A stretch of 64,000 nt of DNA from Synechococcus sp. MW101C3 (GTDB lineage Bacteria > Cyanobacteriota > Cyanobacteriia > PCC-6307 > Cyanobiaceae), in NCBI RefSeq assembly GCF_002252635.1, contig NZ_NQKX01000003.1, positions 1-64,000 on the forward strand, in the 5' to 3' direction. This document shows, piece by piece, positions 33,217-42,557 of the stretch (its first letter is position 1; each line of letters opens with the position of its first letter). Both the position numbers and the translations under genes were made by a program. Below the pieces are notes generated by a model. That model ran no database searches, was not told where the DNA came from, and saw only the letters and a program-made list of their open reading frames with translations.

Positions 33217-33828
33217 TCAGCTCGGCAGCTCATCGAGCTGGCAGGTCTGCAGGTCGCAGCCGCTCAGGTCGGCGCCGCGCAGGTCGGCCTGCCGGAGATC
33301 GGCGCCATACAGGCAGGCCCCCACAAGGCGGGCCCCCTGCAGCCGCACCCCGGAGAGGCGGGCAAAGCTGAGGTCAGCGTCGGTGAAATCGGCACCGCTC
33401 AGGTCGGTGGGCTGATCCTGCCCAGGGCGGAAATCCGCCTCCACCAGCCGCGCCTGACGCCACACGCTGCCGGCCGCCGCAATGCCCCGCAGGCAGCTGC
33501 GATGCAGAGCAGCGCCATTGAATTCCGCACCCTGCATGCGGGCGCCGGAGAGATCGGCCTCCTGCCAGGAACTGCCGTGGGCCCTGAGCTGGCGCATGTC
33601 AGCGCCCCACAGCAATGCCTGCTGGAAACAGGCTCCTTCCAGCTGGCTGCCGCGCAGATCGGCGTGGCCGAGCCGGATGGCCCGAAACTGGCCGCCCCGC
33701 AGGTCGCAACCCGCGAGCACAAGCTCCACCGCATCGGCTTCAGGCAAGGCCAGACCTGGAAACGCCCGTTCACCGGCCGCCAAGGAGAGGCGCAGGTCGT
33801 TGATGGTGGCGGGCAGCCGGGTAGGCAT
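33217..33828 (-). CDS. Pentapeptide repeat protein
   Basis: A 203-residue protein built of A(D/N)LxG-type pentapeptide repeats from about residue 40 onward (ADLRGSQLEGACFQQA, TDLSGADFTDADLSFARLSG, LYGADLRQADLRGADLSGCD). These fold into a right-handed four-sided helix. A central stretch (residues 110-140) departs from the repeat. No signal peptide is seen, so it is probably cytoplasmic. Function is unknown; its place between an arsR gene and gor suggests a stress link only. Confidence 0.85.
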   Translation of the reverse strand: MPTRLPATINDLRLSLAAGERAFPGLALPEADAVELVLAGCDLRGGQFRAIRLGHADLRGSQLEGACFQQALLWGADMRQLRAHGSSWQEADLSGARMQGAEFNGAALHRSCLRGIAAAGSVWRQARLVEADFRPGQDQPTDLSGADFTDADLSFARLSGVRLQGARLVGACLYGADLRQADLRGADLSGCDLQTCQLDELPS

Positions 33829-34137
33829 TCAGAGGCTGGTGGAGAGGGCGTCGAGTTGCTGGCGGCGGGCTGCGAGCAGGAGGTCCTGGCAGGCGGCGAT
33901 CAGCTGGAACACGTTGGGATCAATCACTTCGTAGAACACCAGGCTGCCTTCCGGCCGCCGCCGAACCACACCGGCAATCATGAGCAGCTTGAGGTGCTTT
34001 GACACCAGTGCCTGGCTGAGGCCGGTCTTTTCAACCACCGCCGTGACGTTCAGGGGGCCGTGGCGCAAACACTGGAGCACGAGCAAACGACTGGGCTCAG
34101 AAAAGACCTTGAAGTGTTCTGCCAGAGCTTCCATCAT
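33829..34137 (-). CDS. ArsR-family transcriptional regulator
   Basis: A winged-helix repressor of about 102 residues. HFKVFSEPSRLLVLQCLRHG starts the domain, KTGLSQALVSKHLKLLMIAG is the recognition helix, and VVRRRPEGSLVFYEVID is the wing. Only two cysteines (LQCLRHG and AACQDLL) are present, with no classical metal-binding CxC. It abuts the pentapeptide gene with no spacer, so the run arsR-pentapeptide-gor is probably one operon and self-regulated. The start may be at 34155 instead of 34137. Confidence 0.8.
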   Translation of the reverse strand: MMEALAEHFKVFSEPSRLLVLQCLRHGPLNVTAVVEKTGLSQALVSKHLKLLMIAGVVRRRPEGSLVFYEVIDPNVFQLIAACQDLLLAARRQQLDALSTSL

Positions 34138-34942
34138 GCCTTCACGCCCTTCCACCGCCTTCGTGTCCAGACGCTCACGTACTTGGTGAGCCTACAGCTC
34201 GCAGGGTCAACTCCTCTTGCCGGGCTGCCTAGCGGCAAGGCAGTGGGTTTGCGCCGTGGAAACTAAGCACACCAGAGAACGGCACAAGAGTTGAGTTCAG
34301 TTGAGGCACCACGAAAGCCTCTACCTATCCGCAATCGCTGCTCGTCGAGCGAGCAACCATCATCAGCACCATCTTCACGCGAAGGTGTACTGAGCCAATC
34401 CTATTGCGTGGGCTGGGATGCGCGAGCTGGCCTCGCGCTTGATGCTCGGTGCCGCCGTCTTCACCTTCAGCTGAACCTGAACGTTGCCGCGATCAATGCC
34501 GCTGATCATGCCGCTGAAAATGCCTGAGCAGGATGGAGTGATCACTAACCTCGACTTAGATCACAAGAGTCTGCATGATCCATGTGAAGCGATAGAAATC
34601 ATCCTCACACCGAACAACCGATGCCCAGCGCGACATCGCCCACACCGTTGACTGGTGCGAACCAGTGGCAAAACCAACAGGAAAGTCAGGAAACAAATCC
34701 GCTGACCCTCCTGCAGACTTCAGGAACACCTGCCTGGCCAGACGGCAAAACCTAACGACCATCCGCACCCTCTCCACGGCCATGTCAGGGATCACTGAGG
34801 CGCACACAACCGCCACCGCCCCCAAACCGGCGTCTGCGATCAGCGAACTTGCAGTGCTCCCCCCAGCTGCTAACAGCATGTGGCCTGCACAGAGCAGAGG
34901 TTCTGAGGATCGTTTTGAGCGGCCCGTTGCACGATGACTGCG
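34138..34942. other. Long intergenic stretch with no supported gene
   Basis: About 800 bases. Frames on both strands are open for up to 107 codons but show no recognisable family, and their composition looks like shadow reading. A hairpin with 7-base perfect arms (CTTGCCG at 34216-34222, CGGCAAG at 34233-34239) lies near the left end, without a T-tract. ATGCCGCTGA occurs twice near 34490-34520. The stretch may hold promoters or a decayed gene. Confidence 0.4.
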
Positions 34943-35848
34943 TCAGCTGATGAGCGACGAGAGGTTGTTTTTGGAAAGCAGCAATTCATCTTCCAGGCAC
35001 TGTCGTAAGTGCTGGGTCATCTGCTGCATCAGGACCCTAAACGACTGTTGCTGTTCGGCATAGGTTGCGCTGTAGACGATGCCGATAACGTCCTCTTCAA
35101 TCGGGGCTTGATCAAGCATGCAATAGACATAGGGCTTGGGCAGAGTATTCACCTGAAGTTGGTTCACCACCCTGGCCACGGTGTAGTCGTGCTGGCGAGG
35201 TTTACGGATCGTTGCCGGGAGGATGCGGTAACCATTGGTTTCCAGGCGACGCACCAGACGCGGATGATGAAGTGTTGGCTCCAACGCCAAGCGTTCAGAA
35301 TCATTGATGCCGAGTGTTGCCGCCGTATGGCGTGGGGCCAACCGCCAGAGCGGTGTACGCACCAATGCCTCCGCCAGCATCTGCTGGCCACGAAAGTGCA
35401 CAATCTTGCGACCCCGCTCCAGATCCAGCTCGTAGATGGAGCCAACGAACGCATCACAAACCCGCTCACTAAGCAGTTGCAGGCTTCGGGAGATGTCCGC
35501 ATGGGTGCGCGCCCAGCGCTCCATCATGAAGCCATTGCCACCAAATCGAATGAAGGGATCAGCCTCCACCCGGCACACACCCTCGGCTGTGCGCATCTTC
35601 TGAGCTGCCATCCGCAGGGTATCGAGCAGATCATAAAGATGGCGGCCCTCCGCCTTGGCGAGCAATTCTTCCAGACAACGATGGGCCCGGTTCAAGGTGG
35701 CCTGGGAGTATCTGCTATCCGCAGCGGCCCGGTTGCAACTTCCCGCGTAGGAGCACAGCTCGTAGAGAGGAAGCCACCGCATCACCATCCTGGTGTCTAG
35801 CCGTTCATTCATGCGGGCAGGCACGGAAGCAGAAGAATCTGCCACCAC
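34943..35848 (-). CDS. Unrecognised protein
   Basis: A soluble protein of up to 301 residues with balanced composition that reads as a real gene (VMRWLPLYELCSYAGSCNRA, RFGGNGFMMERWARTHADIS, KPYVYCMLDQAPIEEDVIGI). I see no membrane segment, signal or known catalytic motif. The C-terminal half looks alpha/beta and could be a ligand-sensing domain, but this is a guess. It stands alone, flanked on both sides by long non-coding stretches. A start at 35815 (MNERLDTRMVMRW) is also possible. Confidence 0.6.
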   Translation of the reverse strand: MVADSSASVPARMNERLDTRMVMRWLPLYELCSYAGSCNRAAADSRYSQATLNRAHRCLEELLAKAEGRHLYDLLDTLRMAAQKMRTAEGVCRVEADPFIRFGGNGFMMERWARTHADISRSLQLLSERVCDAFVGSIYELDLERGRKIVHFRGQQMLAEALVRTPLWRLAPRHTAATLGINDSERLALEPTLHHPRLVRRLETNGYRILPATIRKPRQHDYTVARVVNQLQVNTLPKPYVYCMLDQAPIEEDVIGIVYSATYAEQQQSFRVLMQQMTQHLRQCLEDELLLSKNNLSSLIS

Positions 35849-36381
35849 TCAACAGCCTGATGGAGCCATTAGCGTAATTCTTGCTCAGAAGTTGACCAGC
35901 TTTTGGCGAGTATGCAGAAAATAGTTAAGCCGCATTACTTGTTAATGCCAATAGTCCGGTACTTGAGGGCCACTCCTGGCGTGATTGGCAGCTCCCAGGC
36001 CCGAAGGGCTGGGATTGTCCGGAACGGCCACGTCTTGCTGGGTGAACCGGCTATCCACATTCTTCATGAAGTCAGATGATGAAATCCACTCCTCTTGCAG
36101 TGGGCAGTCCTTGGGTCATTGCATTTCCAATTCTCCATCCATGGCGTCTTGGTGGCGCTTCCCCAGGAAGGGGCAGACACTGTGACAAATGATCCATGAA
36201 ATTGTGCTGTTTGTTGCGCGAGTCGGCTTGGCTTTGGTTATCCATTCACCATGAACCCTGCGGGGGGACATGGGCCCGTGTGAACCGGTGCGCGTCAGGA
36301 CCCTGAGGTGCTCTGCCTGGTCGGCACAGCCAGAGAGTGACGGCCCTTCTGAACCTGACCCAGCCGGCCTGATCGGTCCCA
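35849..36381. other. Intergenic stretch with no supported gene
   Basis: About 530 bases, in parts less GC-rich than neighbouring genes. A short plus-strand frame near 36188 (MIHEIVLFVARVGLALVIHS) has a hydrophobic look but only 21 codons. No repeats, hairpins with T-tracts or RNA gene were recognised. Confidence 0.4.
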
Positions 36382-37755
36382 GTGCGGTTCGGCAGACCTG
36401 CCCTGCCCTCTACCGTGAATGGACGCACTCCACCACGTCCCTTGCCGGACCCTTCCACCATTCCCCTGAGCTGGCCGGAGCTGGAAGCGCTGGCACCTGA
36501 CCCCCCCGACAGGGTGGAGGGTCCGTGCAATGCCCAATCGCGGCTGCGATTGTTCGGGCAGCCGGAGAGTGCCGTGCGCGTCACCCTGTACAGGGACCAT
36601 CACGCCTGGTGCCCCTACTGCCAGAAAGTGTGGCTGTGGCTGGAGGAGAAACGGATCCCCTACAGGGTCCGCAAGGTCACGATGTTCTGCTACGGCGAGA
36701 AGGAGGCCTGGTACGGGAACCTGGTTCCCTCCGGCATGCTGCCTGCCGTCGAGCTGGATGGCCGCCTCCATACCGAGAGCGACGACATCCTCGCGGCGTT
36801 GGAGCAGGCCTTCGGGCCTCTCGGCGATGGGCTGCTGAATGCGCGCGTGCTGCCCTTGCGCCAGCTGGAGCGGGAGCTGTTCCGGGCCTGGTGCCTCTGG
36901 CTCTGCCGGCCCGGCCTCACCCCCCGCGCCGAACAGCTCGCCGCTGAAGCCTTCGATCGGGTGGCCGAACGGGTCGATGGCGCCCTCGCCACCACTGCCG
37001 GCCCCTATTTCCTTGAGCGCTTCGGCACCGCCGATGTGGTGTTCACTCCCTACATCGAGCGCATGAGCGCCAGCCTCTACTACTACAAGGCCTATGCCAT
37101 CCGGCAGCGGCACGGCGCCATCGCCCGCTGGTTCGAGGCCATGGAAACCCGGGAGACCTACCGGGGCACCCAGAGCGACTTCCACACCCACGCCCACGAC
37201 CTGCCACCCCAGATGGGGGGGTGCCACCCCAGCGGCACGCCCGCCCAGCAGGCAGCGGCCGAGCGGGTCGACCATGGACCCTGGCCGCTCGGTGCGCCCG
37301 ATCCGGAAACCTCTGTCCCCGAGCCCGCCGCTGCGGCAGCTGAAGCGCTGCAGCGGATGCTGCGGCACCGTCACACCCTGGCCAGCGTGAATCCCGCCCC
37401 GCCCGAAGCCTTCGATCTGGCGCTGCGCTGCGCGCTCACAGCCCTGGCGCGCGACACGCCCTGCCCGCTGCCTGCCGGGATCGATCCCGGTGCTGTGATG
37501 GGTCTGCGCTATCTGCGCGACCGCATCAGCGTGCCGCGGGACATGTCGCTCCATGCAGCCCGGCGCCTGCGTCAGGCACTCACCGCCACCGCCGACAGCG
37601 CCATCGTGGCGATGGCGGCAGGCACGGCCGCTGCCATTCCCGCTGCGCCGGCACTCCCGTTGCGCCACCGCCGCGACCAGAATCCCGCCGCCTTCCATCG
37701 CGAAGCGACGCTCACCAGCGACAGCCGCAGCGTGGCAGGGCGGAACCGGCCATGA
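36382..37755 (+). CDS. Glutathione S-transferase family protein with CPYC site
   Basis: A 457-residue protein. The N-terminal thioredoxin-like GST domain (about residues 64-145) has [20 protein letters not shown] with a redox CPYC at residues 77-80, and [18 protein letters not shown]. An all-helical GST C-terminal domain follows ([35 protein letters not shown]). An extra region of about 180 residues rich in Ala, Pro and Arg ends the protein. The CPYC motif suggests a glutaredoxin-like thiol transferase activity rather than classical conjugation. Its stop overlaps the dedA start as ATGA. Confidence 0.8.
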   Translation: MRFGRPALPSTVNGRTPPRPLPDPSTIPLSWPELEALAPDPPDRVEGPCNAQSRLRLFGQPESAVRVTLYRDHHAWCPYCQKVWLWLEEKRIPYRVRKVTMFCYGEKEAWYGNLVPSGMLPAVELDGRLHTESDDILAALEQAFGPLGDGLLNARVLPLRQLERELFRAWCLWLCRPGLTPRAEQLAAEAFDRVAERVDGALATTAGPYFLERFGTADVVFTPYIERMSASLYYYKAYAIRQRHGAIARWFEAMETRETYRGTQSDFHTHAHDLPPQMGGCHPSGTPAQQAAAERVDHGPWPLGAPDPETSVPEPAAAAAEALQRMLRHRHTLASVNPAPPEAFDLALRCALTALARDTPCPLPAGIDPGAVMGLRYLRDRISVPRDMSLHAARRLRQALTATADSAIVAMAAGTAAAIPAAPALPLRHRRDQNPAAFHREATLTSDSRSVAGRNRP

Positions 37756-38480
37756 CCATCAGCCTGGAGCTGCTCGCACAGCTGCCTCTGGCGTTCACAC
37801 TGCCGGACATCAGCACCGAGCAGCTGCAGGGGCTGCTGAGCCGCTGGGGCTACCTGGTGGTGTTTGCCGGCATGCTGCTGGAGAACGCCGGTCTGCCGCT
37901 GCCCGGTGAAACCCTCACCCTGCTGGGGGGCTACGCCGCCGGCAGCGGCCAGCTGCAGGTGGGGGGTGTGATCGGCGCCGCCCTGGTGGGTGCGGTGATC
38001 GGCGACAACCTGGGCTATCTGGTGGGGCGGTGGGCCGGCTGGACGCTGGTGCTGCGGGTAGGCCGCCTGCTGGGCCAGCGGCCCGAGCAGATGGAAGTGC
38101 TGCGGCGCCGATTCCTCCGCCATGCGGATGCCTCGGTGCTGCTCGGGCGCTTCGTTGCCGTGCTGCGGGTGATCGCCGGTCCCCTGGCCGGCGCGGTGGG
38201 CATGCCCTATGGCCGTTTCCTGCTGTTCAACTTCGCCGGTGCCGCCCTCTGGTCCACCACGATGGTGTCCCTGGCCTGGCTGGGCGGGCGCTGGATTCCC
38301 CTGGATCGCATGCTCTCGAGTGTGGTGGGCTTCGGCCTCGGCGCCCTGCTGCTGATCGTGCTGATCCTGCTGCTGCCCCGCCTGCTGAGCCGCCTGGAAT
38401 CGCCCCTGCTGGAATCTGCCGCGCCGCAAGCCGCAGTGCCCCCCAGCAATGCCGGCCCCAGCGACCCTGCCACCCCCTGA
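37752..38480 (+). CDS. DedA family membrane protein
   Basis: A 242-residue DedA/VTT-domain protein. Marks are [57 protein letters not shown] and [18 protein letters not shown]. DedA proteins act as lipid scramblase/undecaprenyl-phosphate flippase-like transporters and support membrane-potential and envelope homeostasis. Overlap with the GST gene indicates an operon. The tail after the last helix is Pro/Ala-rich and probably disordered. Confidence 0.88.
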   Translation: MTISLELLAQLPLAFTLPDISTEQLQGLLSRWGYLVVFAGMLLENAGLPLPGETLTLLGGYAAGSGQLQVGGVIGAALVGAVIGDNLGYLVGRWAGWTLVLRVGRLLGQRPEQMEVLRRRFLRHADASVLLGRFVAVLRVIAGPLAGAVGMPYGRFLLFNFAGAALWSTTMVSLAWLGGRWIPLDRMLSSVVGFGLGALLLIVLILLLPRLLSRLESPLLESAAPQAAVPPSNAGPSDPATP

Positions 38481-38559
38481 GGCGCTCCGCGCTCCGCCCA
38501 TGCTCCACCCCACCCGCAGGCGCCTTGGCGTCCTCCCACGCACCTGGCGATTCAGCGAC

Positions 38560-39132
38560 ATGCAACGCCGCCTCGCACCGGCAACGGGAGCGCTGGTGAG
38601 CGTGGCGCTGCTGCTGGCTGCCGCGCTGCCCCCGGCCACGCTTGAGCGCCAGGCAGCAGCGGTGGAAATCCGCGGCTCCACCTACTTCGTGAAAGCCCCG
38701 TTTCAGCTCAGCCTGATCACCTACAGCTCGAACGTCTCCCAACCCTGGCCGGAGTACTACCTCACGATTCCGATGCCGGAGCAGGCCGGTGCGGCGCTGG
38801 GAGCGCTGGAGGTTCAGCAGATCGGTGGTGCCGACTGGCAATTCGACTTCGACGCCAGCCGCACCCGCGCCTTCATCGGCAAGCCGCGCCGCGAAGGCAG
38901 GTCCGTGCCGGTGGAGGCAAGCTTCGATGAGGCGCGGCGTCAGTTTCTGATCCGCTTCCCCCAGCCGCCCATGCCCGGCGAAACCGTGACCGTGTCGCTA
39001 CGGCCCGTGCGCAACCCGGTCGTGGCCGACACCTACCTCTACACGGTGCGGGCGTTTCCGGTGGGGCCGCAGCCGGTGGCCAGCCCCGTGGGGGTGGGCC
39101 GGGTGCGCATCTACACCCCCGACTGGTATTGA
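38560..39132 (+). CDS. DUF2808 family secreted protein
   Basis: A protein of about 190 residues with a signal peptide (ALVSVALLLAAALPPATL) and a DUF2808 domain, common in cyanobacteria. Its marks are STYFVKAPFQLSLITYSSNV, YYLTIPMPEQAGAALGAL and FPQPPMPGETVTVSLRPVRN. Function is unassigned; the beta-rich sequence suggests an envelope protein. Its 3' end overlaps the convergent cupin gene by 22 bases. Earlier starts at 38500 and 38449 are possible, but the signal peptide begins right after the ATG at 38560. Confidence 0.75.
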   Translation: MQRRLAPATGALVSVALLLAAALPPATLERQAAAVEIRGSTYFVKAPFQLSLITYSSNVSQPWPEYYLTIPMPEQAGAALGALEVQQIGGADWQFDFDASRTRAFIGKPRREGRSVPVEASFDEARRQFLIRFPQPPMPGETVTVSLRPVRNPVVADTYLYTVRAFPVGPQPVASPVGVGRVRIYTPDWY

Positions 39133-39587
39133 TCCGGCTGCGGCAGCAGGTCTTCGCTGCTCTGGTGCAGCTCGAAATCCTCGAAGCTGAAGCCCGGCGC
39201 CACGCAGCAGTGCACCAGGGTCCAGGCGCCGCTGCTGCGGGCCGCCTGCCACCAGCCGGCCGGGATCAGCTGAAACGGCGCCTGCTGCGGACGGTCCGGG
39301 TGGCGCGGGCCGAGTTCGAGCTGCTCTGGCGGCGCGATGGCGGGATCCTCTGCCCCACGCCAGAGCAGCAGCGGCGAACCGGCCAGGTGATGCCAGCTCT
39401 CCTCGGCGCCGTTCACCCGGTGCCAGCGGCTGGTCACCCCCGCCGGCAGCAGGAAATGAATGACGGTGAAGGCGGCGCGCGCGGCGCCGTCCTCGCGGTG
39501 CACCTGCAACGGCGAGCGATGGATCTCCCGGTAGAAGCCGCCCTCCGGGTGGGGCAGCAGGTTGAGCTCGGCGATCAGCTCGTTCAT
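39111..39587 (-). CDS. Cupin protein of the DUF985 type
   Basis: A 158-residue cupin-5/DUF985 protein: LNLLPHPEGGFYREIHRSP at the start, SRWHRVNGAEESWHHLAGSP in the core, and APGFSFEDFELH near the end. The core His/Glu/His set could bind metal. Function is unknown, though the fold is typical of small sugar- or metal-binding enzymes. The ATG at 39587 overlaps the stop of the glyoxalase-like gene as TGATG, giving a two-gene operon. Confidence 0.85.
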   Translation of the reverse strand: MNELIAELNLLPHPEGGFYREIHRSPLQVHREDGAARAAFTVIHFLLPAGVTSRWHRVNGAEESWHHLAGSPLLLWRGAEDPAIAPPEQLELGPRHPDRPQQAPFQLIPAGWWQAARSSGAWTLVHCCVAPGFSFEDFELHQSSEDLLPQPDQYQSGV

Positions 39588-40060
39588 CACGGCGGCAGGG
39601 GGGCAGGAGACGGGGCGGTTTCGCCCACCCGATCGAGGTCGGCCAGGCCGAGCACCGCCTCGGGATGGAGATACCACTTGAATTCCAGCCAGTTGCCGGC
39701 CGGATCAATCAGGAAGAAGCTGCGGTGCTCCAGCATCTCGCCGGCAAAGCGGGTCTTGGCAGAGACCCCGAAGCGCAGCTGCTGCTGCCGTGCCCGCTGC
39801 TCAAGGGCCTCATAGTGGCTGGCGTCGGCAACAATCAAGCCGAAGTGGCGCGGGTAAATGCCCCGCTGCGGCGGATCAGACCCCTCAGCACCCTCGGCCG
39901 GCACGAGATGGGCCACCAGCTGATGGCCACCGAGGCCCAGCACCAGGGCCGTGGCGCTGCGGCGGCCGCGCCGGCAGCCAAGGCCCTCCACATACCACCG
40001 TTCGGTGGCGTCGAGGTCGAACGCCGGAAACGAGAGATGGAACAGCGCCTGCGCGGTCAT
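39587..40060 (-). CDS. VOC (glyoxalase/dioxygenase-fold) protein
   Basis: A 157-residue VOC-superfamily protein. Paired beta-alpha-beta-beta-beta modules are visible: LFHLSFPAFDLDATERWYVE and GLGCRRG in the first, YPRHFGLIVADASHYEALEQ and SFFLIDPAGNWLEFKWYLHP in the second. Metal ligands could be His in LFHLSF, His in PRHFGL and Glu in WLEFK. Substrate is unknown. It is the first gene of an operon with the DUF985 cupin. Confidence 0.85.
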   Translation of the reverse strand: MTAQALFHLSFPAFDLDATERWYVEGLGCRRGRRSATALVLGLGGHQLVAHLVPAEGAEGSDPPQRGIYPRHFGLIVADASHYEALEQRARQQQLRFGVSAKTRFAGEMLEHRSFFLIDPAGNWLEFKWYLHPEAVLGLADLDRVGETAPSPAPLPP

Positions 40061-40130
40061 GAGGGGAAAGCGCCGGCGCGGTCATCACAGAGTGGGACAC
40101 ACACGCTCGGACCAGCCTGAAGGCTTGCGT

Positions 40131-40613
40131 TCAGAGCCGGCGGCGGAAGCCTTCGCTGAAGCCCGCGTTGGAGGAACGCTCGTCGTCGCTGGAGCGGCGC
40201 AGTTGCCAGACATTTCGACCGATGCGCTCGGCCACCACACCGGCACGCCGTACCCGGGGAGCGCCGGGGCGGGCGCCCAGCAACAGGCCCACCTCATGGG
40301 TGGAGAGGGGAGCGCCGGTGCTGATCGCCAGCGCGATCGCTTCAAGCCGCCCCTTCATCGACTGGAGCTGCACCGGGCTTTCCAGATCGAAGCCATCGGC
40401 CTGGGCCACCGGCAGGCCGATCGCCGCGCCGCCCATGCCGCGCATCAGACCCAGACCCACCACCGCCAGCGCCTGCTCCGGCTTGACGCCCTGATCGATC
40501 GCGCCGGCGATCCAGCTGGCGAACGACCCATCCCCGCCGCCGTTCGGGTCGCGCGGGATCGGCGTGGTGGATCCGGTGGTGGCAGCGGCGGAGCTGGTGC
40601 GCTTGGTGGTCAT
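40131..40613 (-). CDS. Hypothetical picocyanobacterial-type protein
   Basis: A 160-residue soluble protein with a disordered Ser/Thr/Ala start and a helical core (GVKPEQALAVVGLGLMRGMG, LQSMKGRLEAIALAISTG). It ends with a winged-helix-like stretch (APLSTHEVGLLLGARPG, RRAGVVAERIGRNVWQL) that may bind DNA. I recognise no family. It is followed upstream, 37 bases away on the same strand, by another small hypothetical gene. Confidence 0.6.
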   Translation of the reverse strand: MTTKRTSSAAATTGSTTPIPRDPNGGGDGSFASWIAGAIDQGVKPEQALAVVGLGLMRGMGGAAIGLPVAQADGFDLESPVQLQSMKGRLEAIALAISTGAPLSTHEVGLLLGARPGAPRVRRAGVVAERIGRNVWQLRRSSDDERSSNAGFSEGFRRRL

Positions 40614-40650
40614 GACCGGAAAGAGACACACGTGGCCGGAAATTACCGGT

Positions 40651-40950
40651 TCAACTGCGTTTCAACCAGTGGGGGGCGCCACTGAACCAGTCGCCGATGT
40701 CATCGTGATCGGGATGAAATGGGGCTGCAGGATCGGGATCGGCAAGATCCAGATCGCTCAGCAGGCGATCCAGGCCATCGTCTGCGTCGTGCAGACGCCG
40801 CCGCTCGGTTCGGCGCACCCAGCTGGCCACGGCGCCATCGCGGCTGGCGAACTTCTGGAGATAGATGCGTTCCTGCAGGGTCACCGGTTGGGCCGCTTCG
40901 ATGCGGCGCAGGATGGCTTGCAGCTTCAAGCGGGTGGTGGGGGTGAGCAT
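40651..40950 (-). CDS. Small hypothetical acidic-tailed protein
   Basis: A 99-residue protein with a helical, basic N-terminal half (TTRLKLQAILRRIEAAQPV, TLQERIYLQKFASRDGAVAS) and an acidic C-terminal half rich in Asp (DDGLDRLLSDLDLADPDP). Family not recognised. It precedes the gene at 40131-40613 on the same strand and probably shares its transcript. The ATG at 40950 (MLTPTTRLK) is chosen since upstream residues change in character. Confidence 0.6.
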   Translation of the reverse strand: MLTPTTRLKLQAILRRIEAAQPVTLQERIYLQKFASRDGAVASWVRRTERRRLHDADDGLDRLLSDLDLADPDPAAPFHPDHDDIGDWFSGAPHWLKRS

Positions 40951-41104
40951 GGCGAGCGATGCAGCGGCAGGCCCCTGTGTTAGCGGCGCTGGCGGACGCT
41001 GCTGTAGCCCTTCCCACCGAGCCCCGCGCAGCCAGGACTGGTGGGGGCCGAACGGTAGGATCCGCACCAGTTGAACGCCCCACGTCCAGGGGAATCGGCC
41101 TGCG

Positions 41105-41887
41105 GTGCACAGGCGCGGCGGAGGCGAATCCAGCCGATTGCATCCCGTCCGCCGATCGATCCCACTGCCAGCGAACGTGTCCTTCAGCCCCGGCGACTCC
41201 AGAGCGCAGCCCGCCCGCCGGTCCAGCCTCACGCGTCTCACCGGCAGCCATAGCCCCTCGATTCAGCTGGGCGCGGAGATCGAGCTGAGGGCCTACGTGT
41301 TCCTCGATTCGCTGCAGCCCCAGCTGGCGGCCTACATGGGCACGGTGTCGCAGGGGTTCCTGCCGATCCCCGGCGATGCCTGCCTCTGGCTGGAGGTGGC
41401 ACCGGGCATGGCGGTGCACCGCCTCACCGACATCGCCTTGAAGGCCAGCACCGTGCGGCTCGGCCAGAAGGTGGTGGAGCGGGCCTTCGGCTCGCTGGCG
41501 CTCTATCACCGCGATCAGAGCAGCGTGTTGCTCTCCGGCCAGGCGGTGGTGGATGCCATGGGCACCACGGTGGAGCGGCGCGGGCGTTGCGAGGTCACCT
41601 GGTCGGAGATCATCCGCGCCATCACCCCCGACCATGCGGTGCTGATCAACCGCCAGAACCGCCGCGGCTCGATGATCCAGTCGGGCATGAGCATGTTCAT
41701 CCTGGAAACCGAGCCCGCCGGCTACGTGCTGATCGCCGCCAACGAGGCAGAGAAGTCGTCGAACATCACCGTGGTGGATGTGAAAGCCGTGGGCGCCTAC
41801 GGCCGCCTCACCCTTGCGGGCCGCGAAGGCGATGTGGATGAAGCCTATGCCGCAGCCATGCGCGCGATCGAGGTGATCAACCGCTAG
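41105..41887 (+). CDS. csoS1D: Carboxysome shell protein CsoS1D (tandem BMC)
   Basis: CsoS1D forms stacked trimers with a gated pore in the alpha-carboxysome shell. The 260-residue protein has a disordered N-terminal leader of about 50 residues, then two BMC domains. Domain one starts at [20 protein letters not shown] and includes [20 protein letters not shown]. Domain two includes [39 protein letters not shown] and [18 protein letters not shown]. These match known CsoS1D proteins closely. No RuBisCO or other cso gene is in the window. The start is a GTG at 41105, giving a length like known members. Confidence 0.93.
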   Translation: MHRRGGGESSRLHPVRRSIPLPANVSFSPGDSRAQPARRSSLTRLTGSHSPSIQLGAEIELRAYVFLDSLQPQLAAYMGTVSQGFLPIPGDACLWLEVAPGMAVHRLTDIALKASTVRLGQKVVERAFGSLALYHRDQSSVLLSGQAVVDAMGTTVERRGRCEVTWSEIIRAITPDHAVLINRQNRRGSMIQSGMSMFILETEPAGYVLIAANEAEKSSNITVVDVKAVGAYGRLTLAGREGDVDEAYAAAMRAIEVINR

Positions 41888-41954
41888 ACGCCACCCTGGC
41901 CGAAGGGTGTGGCGCTGGTGATCCGCTGCGGACAGGCTCCGCAGCCGGCAGGGC

Positions 41955-42557
41955 TCAGACGCCCAGCAACCGGCGCAGCTCCGGGGCCAGCTGGCGGGCG
42001 GCCTTGGCGCGGCTGCCGAGCTTCTCGAGCTGATGGGTGCTCATCTCGGCCAGCGTGCAGCCGGCCTCGCGCACATGCAGCAGCGTGTTGTAGCCATAGC
42101 CAGGGGCCTGCACCGGGCGGGTAAGGATCTCGCCGCGGCAGATGCCCTCGGCTTCCAGCACGGTGCGGCCGCTGGGATCCGCCAGCGCCAGCGCCGACAC
42201 GATTGCGGCGCTGCGGTAGGGGGTGTCACCAAGCTCCTGCAACAGCCGGCTGACGCGCTCGGCATCGCTGGGGGCGTAGCGGGCCGAGTAGATGCCCGGC
42301 GCGCCGCCCAGGGCATCGACACACAGCCCGGAGTCATCGGCCAGGGTCCAGCGGCCGGTGAGGGCGGCCACGGTTTCCGCCTTGAGCCGGGCGTTCTCGG
42401 CGAAGGTGGCGCCCGTTTCCTCCACCTCGAGCCCGTCGGGCTGAGGGAGCACCTGCAGACGAGCCGCCTCCAGCATCGCCGCAAGCTCGCGGATCTTGTG
42501 CCGGTTGCTGCTGGCGATCACCAGCAGCGGCCCCCCATCACCAACGGCGCGGATCAC
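41955..42557 (-). CDS. rdgB: dITP/XTP pyrophosphatase
   Basis: The 200-residue Ham1/RdgB enzyme hydrolyses deaminated purine triphosphates (ITP, dITP, XTP) to protect DNA. Marks are LLVIASSNRHKIRELAAML at the start, the ADDSGLCVDALGGAPGIYSA metal/base site with ARYA, and MSTHQLEKLGSRAKAA near the end, where family members read S-HR...A. It overlaps the upstream hypothetical gene as ATGA and is convergent with csoS1D, an association seen around cso loci in related genomes as I recall. Confidence 0.93.
   Translation of the reverse strand: MIRAVGDGGPLLVIASSNRHKIRELAAMLEAARLQVLPQPDGLEVEETGATFAENARLKAETVAALTGRWTLADDSGLCVDALGGAPGIYSARYAPSDAERVSRLLQELGDTPYRSAAIVSALALADPSGRTVLEAEGICRGEILTRPVQAPGYGYNTLLHVREAGCTLAEMSTHQLEKLGSRAKAARQLAPELRRLLGV

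Noticed and set aside
36295-37698. Long open frame (467 codons) on the minus strand
   Set aside because: Antisense to the GST-family gene, which has a clear CPYC domain; composition typical of a shadow.
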